Source: Pseudobdellovibrionaceae bacterium (GTDB lineage: Bacteria > Bdellovibrionota > Bdellovibrionia > Bdellovibrionales > UBA1609). Taken from it: 64,000 nt of DNA. The translations under genes were made by a program, and so were the position numbers. Below, one piece after another: positions 24,983 through 31,901 of the stretch. Positions within the stretch are counted from its first letter, which is position 1, and the number at the start of each line of letters is the position of its first letter. The stretch lies in assembly GCA_020635075.1 (NCBI GenBank), contig JACKAM010000001.1:1798001-1862000 (forward strand). Direction: 5' to 3'. The notes under the pieces were generated by a model. The model saw only the letters and a program-made list of their open reading frames with translations, was not told where the DNA came from and made no database searches.

Positions 24983-25381
24983 ATGGGCAATAAGGAAAAA
25001 ATCCTTTTTTTCGATGGACACTGTCACCTGTGTAATGGCCTGGTTGACGAGCTCATAAAAAGAAACAAGCAAGGGCAATTGAAGTTTGCCCCACTTCAGG
25101 GGCAGACGGCCGAGCGCCTTCTCTCGCCTGAAGATCGGCAAGACCTGAAATCCCTGGTCTTCTGGGTGGATGGCCACATCTATCGTCGCTCCGGCGGGGC
25201 CATTCGCGCGATCACATCACTGGGCGGATTTTACCGAATTTTTTCGATTCTCTTGGTCATCCCTTGGTTTTTGCGAGATCCGCTTTACAAGGTGGTTGCC
25301 ATTAATCGCTACAACTGGTTTGGTAGGCGAGAACAGTGTCGGTTACCGACCACTGATGAAAGGGAATATCTTTTGCCATGA
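24983..25381 (+). CDS. DCC-family thiol-disulfide oxidoreductase-like (DUF393)
   Basis: A 132-residue protein with the defining motif ILFFDGHCHLCNGLVDELI (DGxCxxC, the DCC family), RSGGAIRAI and RYNWFGRREQCRLP near the end. Family members are thioredoxin-like, mostly cytoplasmic, and of uncertain substrate. ATG at 24983 places the motif at residues 9-16. An upstream in-frame ATG at 24947 is less likely. The last 4 bp overlap the YheT-like gene (ATGA), so the two are co-translated. Confidence 0.85.
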   Translation: MGNKEKILFFDGHCHLCNGLVDELIKRNKQGQLKFAPLQGQTAERLLSPEDRQDLKSLVFWVDGHIYRRSGGAIRAITSLGGFYRIFSILLVIPWFLRDPLYKVVAINRYNWFGRREQCRLPTTDEREYLLP

Positions 25382-26445
25382 GTGACAAGGCATCAATACA
25401 TCTTCAATATCCCAAAATCCCTTCCCTCTCGCCTCCTGTTTGGGCGCGAGATGGCCATAGCCAAACTCTACTGGGGTATTTCTTGCCGAGTACTAACTGG
25501 GATCAGGCTGAAGAAGACGTGGTTCACGAGTTGCCAGACGGAGACAAGATTGTCAGTCATCTCCGTCCTGGCCAAACCGATCTCATGGTCTATTTGTTTC
25601 ATGGCTTGGGAGGCTGCGGACAAAGTCCCTATATGCAGAGAATGGCGCAGATGATTCAACAAGAGGGCCATGGAGTCATGGTGACCAATCACCGTGGCAG
25701 CGGTCCTGGTGAGGGTTTGGCGAAGAAGCCTTATCACTCAGGAGTCGCTGAGGACCTTTCGACGGTTCTTTACTACGGTCGGCAGCGCTTTCCTCATTGT
25801 CGCCATCTGGCCATTGGCTTTTCTCTGAGCGCCAATGCCCTTCTTCTCCTGCTGTCAGGTGCCCAAGGCGGCGTGCTTCCCGACTACGCGATCGCCATCA
25901 ATGCTCCCATCAACCTGGAACGAACGAGCCTTCTTTTACAGACGGGATTTAACCGGGTTTACGACCTTCATTTTGTGAGACTGATGAGACAGAGAATGGC
26001 TGAGAAAGTGAAACGAGGATTTATTCATCCTTATCAGTACAAGGTCACCTGGCTGAACACACTCAGGGAGTTTGACTCCATTTATTTAGCTCCCGAGGCG
26101 GGTTTTAGGAATCGGCTGCACTATTACGAAAGCTGCTCCACTCACGACAAGCTTTCCCATGTAGATGTGCCGACTGTCGTTCTCACAGCCGAAGATGACC
26201 CGTTCATTGATGTGCGTGACTATGTTAACGCCAACATGAGTCCTGCGATTCATCTTCATATTGAGCGCCACGGCGGACACATGGGCTATCTCCATCACTC
26301 CAACCTCGCCAATCAAGGACGAAGGTGGATGGACTTTGCCTTAGGTGAATATATTCGTGCCTTTTTTCTTCACCGCAATCGGGATGTGCTCAGGCAAGAC
26401 AAAACAGATCACTCAAAAGGCACCTCGACCAGGCCTTTTTTGTAG
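25378..26445 (+). CDS. YheT-like alpha/beta hydrolase
   Basis: A 355-residue hydrolase of the YheT/ABHD1-3 group (COG0429-like). It has the family opening PPVWARDGHSQTLLGYFLPS, the oxyanion region VYLFHGLGG, TNHRGSGPGEG and the nucleophile elbow AIGFSLSANALL (family usually GFSLGGN). The Asp is in TAEDDPFID and the His in ERHGGHMGYL. Esterase activity on lipids is likely; the physiological substrate is unknown. The 3' end overlaps the convergent EamA gene by 37 bp. Confidence 0.88.
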   Translation: MSDKASIHLQYPKIPSLSPPVWARDGHSQTLLGYFLPSTNWDQAEEDVVHELPDGDKIVSHLRPGQTDLMVYLFHGLGGCGQSPYMQRMAQMIQQEGHGVMVTNHRGSGPGEGLAKKPYHSGVAEDLSTVLYYGRQRFPHCRHLAIGFSLSANALLLLLSGAQGGVLPDYAIAINAPINLERTSLLLQTGFNRVYDLHFVRLMRQRMAEKVKRGFIHPYQYKVTWLNTLREFDSIYLAPEAGFRNRLHYYESCSTHDKLSHVDVPTVVLTAEDDPFIDVRDYVNANMSPAIHLHIERHGGHMGYLHHSNLANQGRRWMDFALGEYIRAFFLHRNRDVLRQDKTDHSKGTSTRPFL

Positions 26446-27371
26446 GACCACGCATGGTGGTAGCTGAGCCAGGTCACGCTTCCCACCAACAACACGGCGC
26501 CAAGAATCTGCTGCAGGCTCAAGGGTGAATCGAGAAAGACCCAGTTGATCAGAACGGCTCCGACCGGAAAGGCCAATTCACAAAGAGTGGCGACAGAGGC
26601 CTGAGTCCCTTCCAAGCCCTTATAGTAAACGACCAAAGCCAAGTAGCCGGGTCCCCAGGCCATCAACAGAAAGTTCCACCAATCAGAGGGCGGCGTAGCA
26701 GCGAGGGTCGTCCATTCACCAAAGAAGGGAACCACTGGCACCAACAAAAGAAAGGCGAGAAAATAGCGGGCAGCCGTGATCTCCAAAAAACCAAAAGTAG
26801 CGATGAGATGCCTGCCGGCGACGGTGCAGCCACCCCAAAAGACGGCGGCTCCCACAGCCGCTAAAAGAGAAAGAAAATCATCTGAATGCCAACTCGGGCT
26901 CTGCCACTGATTGGGCCATGAAATCAGCACCGCTCCACTAAGGGCGGCAACCAAAACAAATCCAAATCCCTTTTGCCATTTCTCTTTAAGAATGACTCGC
27001 GCAAGTAGAACAGCAATAAGCGGCTGAAGTTTTTGAATGAGAATGGGGATGGTGTAATTCGAAGTGTGAGCAAAGGCATAGGTGAAGAGCACCATAGCCA
27101 AAATACTTCCGCCCAATGAAAGCACCACCAAAGCCAGCCAGTCTGACCAGTGAAACTGGGTCCACTTGCGCCAGGACTTGATGGTTAAGGGTAGAGCCAC
27201 CGCCAAACAAATGAGATGACTCATAAACACGATCCACAGGGGCGAATAAGACTCGACTAATTGACTGCGAAACAAGGCATCGGTGGCCCACAACAAAGCT
27301 CCGCCAGCGACCCAAATGGGACCCCAGGGGTGAAGACCGTGGGCTGAATTGGAGGGATTTTGCCTTGCCAT
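26409..27371 (-). CDS. EamA/DMT-family transporter
   Basis: A 320-residue inner-membrane protein with about ten hydrophobic helices arranged as two EamA halves (first: GALLWATDALFR to AALSGAVLISW; second: AAVGAAVFWGGCTVAGRHL to GAVLLVGSVTWL). The proline-containing helix ends (YTIPILIQKLQPLIAVLLAR) are typical. Such carriers export or import small metabolites; the substrate cannot be predicted. ATG 27371 is preferred, because the frame only extends upstream through a TTG. Divergent from greB with 57 bp between starts. Confidence 0.85.
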   Translation of the reverse strand: MARQNPSNSAHGLHPWGPIWVAGGALLWATDALFRSQLVESYSPLWIVFMSHLICLAVALPLTIKSWRKWTQFHWSDWLALVVLSLGGSILAMVLFTYAFAHTSNYTIPILIQKLQPLIAVLLARVILKEKWQKGFGFVLVAALSGAVLISWPNQWQSPSWHSDDFLSLLAAVGAAVFWGGCTVAGRHLIATFGFLEITAARYFLAFLLLVPVVPFFGEWTTLAATPPSDWWNFLLMAWGPGYLALVVYYKGLEGTQASVATLCELAFPVGAVLINWVFLDSPLSLQQILGAVLLVGSVTWLSYHHAWSYKKGLVEVPFE

Positions 27372-27428
27372 GAGATTTCCCAAATTCAGGCTGATCGGGC
27401 ATGATGTCAAATGGTATCATGTGGGACT

Positions 27429-27905
27429 ATGAACAGCACACCCAACTACATCACTCCTGAAGGCCTGGAAGCTCTTAAAGCCGAGTACAAAGAGCTTTTT
27501 CATGTGGAAAGACCCAAGCTGGTTGAGACCGTAGCCTGGGCGGCTGGCAATGGGGACAGAAGTGAAAATGGGGATTACATTTACGGCAAAAAGCGCCTGC
27601 GCGAGATTGACCGCCGGCTCCGCTTTCTCGGCCAACGCATTGATAAGGCGCAGATTGTGGACCCCAAAACTCTTCAATCCGACAAGGTGGTCTTTGGAGC
27701 GACCGTCACCCTGGCGGACGAGGATGGCGAAGAAAAGACCTACATGATTGTGGGTGAAGATGAAATTGACCTTAAAAGAGGGCGCATCTCCTGGAAGTCA
27801 CCCGTGGCCCGGGCACTGCTCAATAAACAGGTGGGAGACGAAGTTCTGATTCGCAAACCTGCGGGCGACTCCTATGTGGAAATCCTCAGAATAGAGTTCT
27901 GCTGA
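27429..27905 (+). CDS. greB: Transcription elongation factor GreB
   Basis: A 158-residue factor that enters the RNA polymerase secondary channel and stimulates cleavage of backtracked RNA. The coiled-coil tip is in GNGDRSENGDYIYGKKRLRE, where the acidic D-E pair contacts the active site, and RRLRFLGQRIDKA follows. The C-terminal FKBP-like domain shows VVFGATVTLADEDG, RISWKSPVARALL and VGDEVLIRKPAG. RRLRFLGQRI and YIYGKKRLREID favour GreB over GreA. The ATG at 27429 gives the family's N-terminus (NYITPEGLEALKAEY). Confidence 0.95.
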   Translation: MNSTPNYITPEGLEALKAEYKELFHVERPKLVETVAWAAGNGDRSENGDYIYGKKRLREIDRRLRFLGQRIDKAQIVDPKTLQSDKVVFGATVTLADEDGEEKTYMIVGEDEIDLKRGRISWKSPVARALLNKQVGDEVLIRKPAGDSYVEILRIEFC

Positions 27906-27929
27906 TCACGAAGGGCTTTTGAAGGTTTC

Positions 27930-28185
27930 TAATTAGCCCCCTTGATTGTTGGTCCACAAAACCTAGCGCTGCCTTTATCCGGGAATAGGTCCGATTGCTG
28001 AGCCATTCCCGGAAATCCGAATCCTCTGCCGTCGCGCGGGGCGTATCCGAAGCGCAGCAGCGAAGCTGATGCGTTCCGAAGACGCGCCCGCGGCCGAAAG
28101 GCGCGTGAGGATTTGCGGAGAATGGTCGGCAAAGGACCGTTTTCACTGATAACGGATTTTGTGGACCAACAATCAAGTGGGCAGT
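27930..28185. mobile_element. MITE related to the IS at 4954-6140
   Basis: Inverted ends GCCCCCTTGATTGTTGG (from 27936) and its near complement ending at about 28182 share the core GCCCCCTTGATTGTTG with the IS. The element is about 256 bp, has no gene, and is flanked by the direct repeat TTTTGAAGGTTTC (27917-27929 and 28186-28198), a possible 13-bp target duplication. The interior holds several GC-rich inverted segments. Confidence 0.75.
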
Positions 28186-28315
28186 TTTTGAAGGTTTCGC
28201 CCTAAATCGCCCATTCATGGAAAAAACTACCCACCCCACACTTGCTAACTTATTGAAATGAACCACGAAATATTGGCACGCAGTCTGAATAGTGAAGCCC
28301 AAACGGGAGGATTTC

Positions 28316-29500
28316 GTGAAATTCAGTACAACCAAGGGTTTCCTGGGAATATCGCTGTTAGCATCGCTTCTGTCATTCAGCATTGGCCTTCAAGGCTGCT
28401 CCGGTAAGAGCAAAAAGAAGAGTCAAGGAACCATTCAGACTCTGTTTGTCCAAGGAGACCCCATGGAGATGGTGGCTGGAGCCACTTTTGATGGCCGAGT
28501 GCCCTTTAAGGCCGAGGACATCCCCCAATTGGGCGAATACTCCGTCGTGGCCCTTTTGCAAATCACCGAAAAATCCGAAATCGTATCCTCCGAAGGGCGA
28601 GATCTAGAAAAAGAAAACGCCCCCACCGAAAGTGAAGAGGGAGCCAAAAAGGCACTCCCCGCTAAGTTTGTTCAGCTGGGACCACGGAAGTGGTCCATCG
28701 ACATTAAGCACATGGCCTTTGATTTTGATGCGGCTGAGGACGGCGAGCTCACGCTCAAAAGCCTGCGGGTCGAGAATGAGAGTGTTCCTGTTGACGGCCT
28801 TCATTACAGTGTGGCTGATGGCGGGCAAATGTTCAGCCTATTAGCCAAGGTCGAAACCGACGATTTGGGCCGTATCCTTCTCGCCCTGACCTTTAACCGC
28901 AAGGGTCCGAAGGCTCCCCAAAACAAAGGGAACACCAAATTCAACTACGTCTGGGGACCGGGAGTGCTCATTCCCTGGGACAACCGCAAGACGGTTGAAA
29001 TCCACCTCTGTGGTGAACAAACTCAAAGCTACGCCGATATGATCCGCGAGGGAATTCAAGACTGGAATCACGTATTGGGCTCTCGCCTGCGCGTTCAAGT
29101 CAAAACGGCTACCGAGTACCCACCCTTTTCAGACCTTAACTTTTCCTGTCTGCAAGTGGTGGACAATTACCTGATGGAATATGATCAAAGAGTCACTAAT
29201 CCTGGGCTCACCTACAGCCTGCCTAACCAGGCTACCGGCTATATTCAGGACTCGGATATTTTTCTGATGAAGCGGGAGTTTGATAAGTACCGCCACCCAG
29301 AGGGATCGGCTGCCTTGAGGCAAGAGTTCTTGCGCATTGTTCGTCATGAGTTTGGCCACTTCCTAGGACTTGACCATCAATTTGATGGCACTCAAAGTAT
29401 CATGTCCTATGACAGCAAAAACCACCTGATTTACAACTACGATCGGGCCGCCATTATGGAGCTCTATCCTCTGCTGCCAATGTTCCGGGCCAGCCAATAA
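28316..29500 (+). CDS. Metzincin-type metallopeptidase lipoprotein
   Basis: A 394-residue lipoprotein; GTG at 28316 has GGGAGG about 7 bp upstream and starts the signal peptide (MKFSTTKGFLGISLLASLLS, lipobox Cys in LQGC). Near the C-terminus the motif HEFGHFLGLDH (about residues 344-354) is a complete HExxHxxGxxH zinc site, followed by the met-turn SIMSYD. This fits matrixin-like (M10/M12-type) peptidases. The preceding part has EIHLCGEQTQSYADMIREGI and NHVLGSRLRVQV, as in the M10 fold. The first 200 residues are not recognised. It probably acts at the envelope or after secretion. Confidence 0.85.
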   Translation: MKFSTTKGFLGISLLASLLSFSIGLQGCSGKSKKKSQGTIQTLFVQGDPMEMVAGATFDGRVPFKAEDIPQLGEYSVVALLQITEKSEIVSSEGRDLEKENAPTESEEGAKKALPAKFVQLGPRKWSIDIKHMAFDFDAAEDGELTLKSLRVENESVPVDGLHYSVADGGQMFSLLAKVETDDLGRILLALTFNRKGPKAPQNKGNTKFNYVWGPGVLIPWDNRKTVEIHLCGEQTQSYADMIREGIQDWNHVLGSRLRVQVKTATEYPPFSDLNFSCLQVVDNYLMEYDQRVTNPGLTYSLPNQATGYIQDSDIFLMKREFDKYRHPEGSAALRQEFLRIVRHEFGHFLGLDHQFDGTQSIMSYDSKNHLIYNYDRAAIMELYPLLPMFRASQ

Positions 29501-29504
29501 AAAA

Positions 29505-29527
29505 GGCCCGAACTCTGGATTCGGGCC
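29505..29527 (-). terminator. Terminator between convergent genes
   Basis: Stem GGCCCGAA/TTCGGGCC with a 7-nt loop. On the minus strand it is followed by six T residues, so it ends transcription of the gene at 29582-29986. It also sits 4 bp after the stop of the plus-strand peptidase gene. Confidence 0.85.
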
Positions 29528-29581
29528 AATTCAGGTTTCCAACAAAAATTGCGGGGAGAACCCCACCATAGTCTCTAAGGC

Positions 29582-29986
29582 TTAGCTGATCTCGCCGCCG
29601 TCATCATCGCCGTTATCATCGTCGTCGTCATCATCGTCGCCATCTGTATCGCAGTGGCCAACATAGTCGCGGTCATCATCCACCCCGTGGCAACCCACGT
29701 GGGCCTTTAAAGCAGGGTAGCCAATGCAGATGGTGTGACGATTAGCTGGATTTCCGGGTGGGATATGACAAATGCGGACCTTTTTGCCCTTGTCGTCGCA
29801 GATATTCTCTTCCACCACGCGATCAATGATTTCCTGTTCCTCCCCCGTTCGAGGAGTGTCCTCATCCACCACATCGCTGGCTTTAACATGGTTGGGATCA
29901 ATGTCTGAAGAAAAGCGAGTCTCGCCGCATGAGACAATCCACCCTGATAGGAATATCAGGATTAAAAACGGAATAAAACGGATCAT
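29582..29986 (-). CDS. Lipoprotein with HIPPGNP motif and acidic tail
   Basis: A 134-residue lipoprotein (signal MIRFIPFLILIFLSGWIVSC). The mature part has an acidic helix (EEQEIIDRVVEENICDD), then VRICHIPPGNPANRHTICIG, ALKAHVGCHG and DYVGHC. The HIPPGNP...HT...AH..HGD module occurs widely in secreted proteins. It ends in a run of about 14 Asp/Gly/Asn residues (DGDDDDDDDDNGDDD), which could bind Ca or other cations. The Cys/His content may bind metal as well. A paralogue lies directly upstream at 30122-30577. GGGGG precedes the ATG. Confidence 0.7.
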   Translation of the reverse strand: MIRFIPFLILIFLSGWIVSCGETRFSSDIDPNHVKASDVVDEDTPRTGEEQEIIDRVVEENICDDKGKKVRICHIPPGNPANRHTICIGYPALKAHVGCHGVDDDRDYVGHCDTDGDDDDDDDDNGDDDGGEIS

Positions 29987-30060
29987 GATGTGCCCCCTAG
30001 CCCTACCGAATCGTGCCCATAGATCTATAGAGCAAGCATTAGACCGACTCTGAACCTTCT

Positions 30061-30096
30061 AATTTGGACTAGAACGTCGAACTCTTTGACAGTGTC
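30061..30096 (-). promoter_or_regulatory. Conserved upstream element, copy 1
   Basis: On the minus strand GTCAAAGAGTTCGACGTTC and TCCAAATT lie about 75 bp before the lipoprotein start. The same arrangement (GTCAAGAGCTTGGACGTTC, TCCAAAAT) is found before the paralogue at 30666-30702. It is probably a shared promoter or regulator site. Confidence 0.5.
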
Positions 30097-30121
30097 CATT
30101 CTCTTAGGGGAAGGAGTGCTT

Positions 30122-30577
30122 CTAGGGAACAGCAGGGGGTTTGGCCAATCGACAATGGCCCTCGCCATCGTGGTCATCATCGTCGCCCTCATGATCATCA
30201 TCATCGTCGCCCTGGACCGGCTGGCCACATTTACCCACATAATCTCTTTCACCCTCGTGGCCGTGACGACCAATGTGAGCGCCAAGAGCACGAATACTCA
30301 CACAGACAGTATGATAATTCTCTGGGTTGCCGGGTGGGAAGTGGCAAATGTCGACCTTTTTGCCCTCGTCGTCTTCGCCACACTTATTCTCCTCCACCGT
30401 CTCCTCAATGTGCTGTTGTTCTTCGGGAGTGAACTCATTTTGCTCGTCGACGATGTCGACAACAAAAACCTGAGCAGGCGAATCCTTCTCTCCCGCCTTG
30501 GAAAATGAGGCGTCGTCACAGGAAATCAATGTCCATGAAATGAGAAAAAGAAGTAGTGTGCTTGTTCGCGCAAACAT
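30122..30577 (-). CDS. Paralogous HIPPGNP-type lipoprotein with Asp/His tail
   Basis: A 151-residue lipoprotein; ATG 30577 starts the signal peptide (MFARTSTLLLFLISWTLISC). It repeats the plan of its neighbour: acidic helix (EEQQHIEETVEENKCGED), VDICHFPPGNPENYHTVCVS, ALGAHIGRHGHEGERDYVG, then an Asp/His-rich tail (DDDDDHEGDDDDHDGEGH). The tail has more histidine than that of the neighbour, suggesting cation binding of different preference. The two genes and their upstream elements form a tandem duplication. Function unknown. Confidence 0.7.
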   Translation of the reverse strand: MFARTSTLLLFLISWTLISCDDASFSKAGEKDSPAQVFVVDIVDEQNEFTPEEQQHIEETVEENKCGEDDEGKKVDICHFPPGNPENYHTVCVSIRALGAHIGRHGHEGERDYVGKCGQPVQGDDDDDHEGDDDDHDGEGHCRLAKPPAVP

Positions 30578-30665
30578 AGTAGTCGTTCCCCCGAGCATCT
30601 CGAAGACCCTAAAGCCACACACCTGCATCACTATGAAGCAACGATCGGACCAGTTTAAAACGCCT

Positions 30666-30702
30666 CATTTTGGATCTGAACGTCCAAGCTCTTGACGGCG
30701 TC
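30666..30702 (-). promoter_or_regulatory. Conserved upstream element, copy 2
   Basis: Matches copy 1 at 30061-30096 (shared GACGTTC, TCCAAA and GTCAA). It is located about 90 bp before the start at 30577. Confidence 0.5.
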
Positions 30703-30727
30703 AAAAAGATAGGGGGGAACTGGCCCC

Positions 30728-30762
30728 CAAAGCCCGTCTATATCGTTAGCAATTGGGCTTTG
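30728..30762 (-). terminator. Hairpin after the three-gene operon
   Basis: CAAAGCCC (30728-30735) pairs with GGGCTTTG (30755-30762) around a 19-nt loop, 20 bp after the stop of the gene ending at 30783. It lacks a clear T-run. Confidence 0.45.
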
Positions 30763-30782
30763 AGGACATTAGGTCTAACGGG

Positions 30783-31889
30783 TTACTGCTTGCCGCGAAG
30801 GTGAGGGGTGTTAAACCTCACATTTAAGCGGCACATACCCACCAGGCCGGTGGTGTTTTTGCCCAGGCGTTCAAAAAAGGTCTCGGCCTTAACCCGGGTG
30901 GCAACCGAGCCCTCAATGATCATTTCCTTAAGTTCGGCAATCATTCTTAAAGTCGTCGTCGAAATGGATGAGGCCTTGAACATGGCAATCACAGCCCAGA
31001 CCGTGAAATAGAAGACGGAGGAGACGAAAAGAGAGTTCTCACTACGACCATCGATCAGGCCAATGGCATCCACATGGGGAGCCATAAGACCCCAAATCGC
31101 AAAGCCCAAATAAGTCAGAGCCGTGATCCTCTGGGCCGTGTACCGACCCTGGCGCAACTGTCCGGCGGTGTTGACCACTTTGTTGACCCAGAATCTCTCA
31201 GCCTTGTGGCGGAGTTCTGAATCTTTGATGTTAGCAATACCTTCAGTGGACAGACGCTGAAGTTCTTCGATTATCGACTGAGAAAGCTTGTCGCGTCGAA
31301 CCCGACTTCGAGGACCCCAGGCCCGCTCACCGGCCATAGTTTCCCCATCCAACGTGGTCGGATGAAAGGTAAACCACGACTTCACGTCGAGCACAAACTC
31401 CCTGAGCACCATCTTTGCAATTCCAAGATCTTTGACTTGGGATTCCATGTCCCTGTCATTGACGACATCCTCGCCCTGAGAGCGCAGAACCTTAAAAACG
31501 ACATTGCCGAGAGCCGGAAACAGATCTCGCAGGTACTCATTGCGTTGAGTTTCGGACAACTTGTCGCTCAAAAGAATGTCGTTGGCCAGGTCGATGGCAC
31601 CCGCAAACTTGGCGTACACATCCTGGAAGACCGCCTTCGAGATCCCAGTGGAGACATTCGAGCCCTGGGCAATCCCGCCGACCTGAATCTCTGCCCGAGC
31701 CAAATCATTGATGAGTTTATCGAAAGCATCTAAATCGTAAATGACCCGACTGACTCGCTCAGGAGTCACCGCGTCGGCTTCAGCTGCTGAAACCTGTTTG
31801 CCGGCGTCACCGGGAGAGCTGGCGGCCAAAGCACTCACTGGGCTCAAAGCCAAAGTCAGCGATAAAATGTAGTTTAACCAGGTTTTCAT
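30783..31889 (-). CDS. Exported/membrane protein of unknown function (operon gene 3)
   Basis: A 368-residue protein with signal peptide (MKTWLNYILSLTLALSPVSA). The first 230 residues are helical and charged. Two hydrophobic segments follow (ITALTYLGFAIWGLMAPHV and SLFVSSVFYFTVWAVIAMF), so the C-terminal part is anchored in the membrane. It ends in a basic tail (RFNTPHLRGKQ). AAGGAG lies 9 bp before the ATG. It is 12 bp downstream of the preceding gene and belongs to one transcript starting before 35538. No family was recognised. Confidence 0.65.
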   Translation of the reverse strand: MKTWLNYILSLTLALSPVSALAASSPGDAGKQVSAAEADAVTPERVSRVIYDLDAFDKLINDLARAEIQVGGIAQGSNVSTGISKAVFQDVYAKFAGAIDLANDILLSDKLSETQRNEYLRDLFPALGNVVFKVLRSQGEDVVNDRDMESQVKDLGIAKMVLREFVLDVKSWFTFHPTTLDGETMAGERAWGPRSRVRRDKLSQSIIEELQRLSTEGIANIKDSELRHKAERFWVNKVVNTAGQLRQGRYTAQRITALTYLGFAIWGLMAPHVDAIGLIDGRSENSLFVSSVFYFTVWAVIAMFKASSISTTTLRMIAELKEMIIEGSVATRVKAETFFERLGKNTTGLVGMCRLNVRFNTPHLRGKQ

Positions 31890-31901
31890 TTCCAGTTCTC
31901 C

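Noticed and set aside
30086..30508. Plus-strand hydrophobic 140-codon frame opposite the second HIPPGNP lipoprotein
   Set aside because: It is the antisense of the Asp/His-rich tail, which reads as Val/Ile/Leu. The minus-strand gene has a signal peptide, a paralogue and a conserved upstream element.
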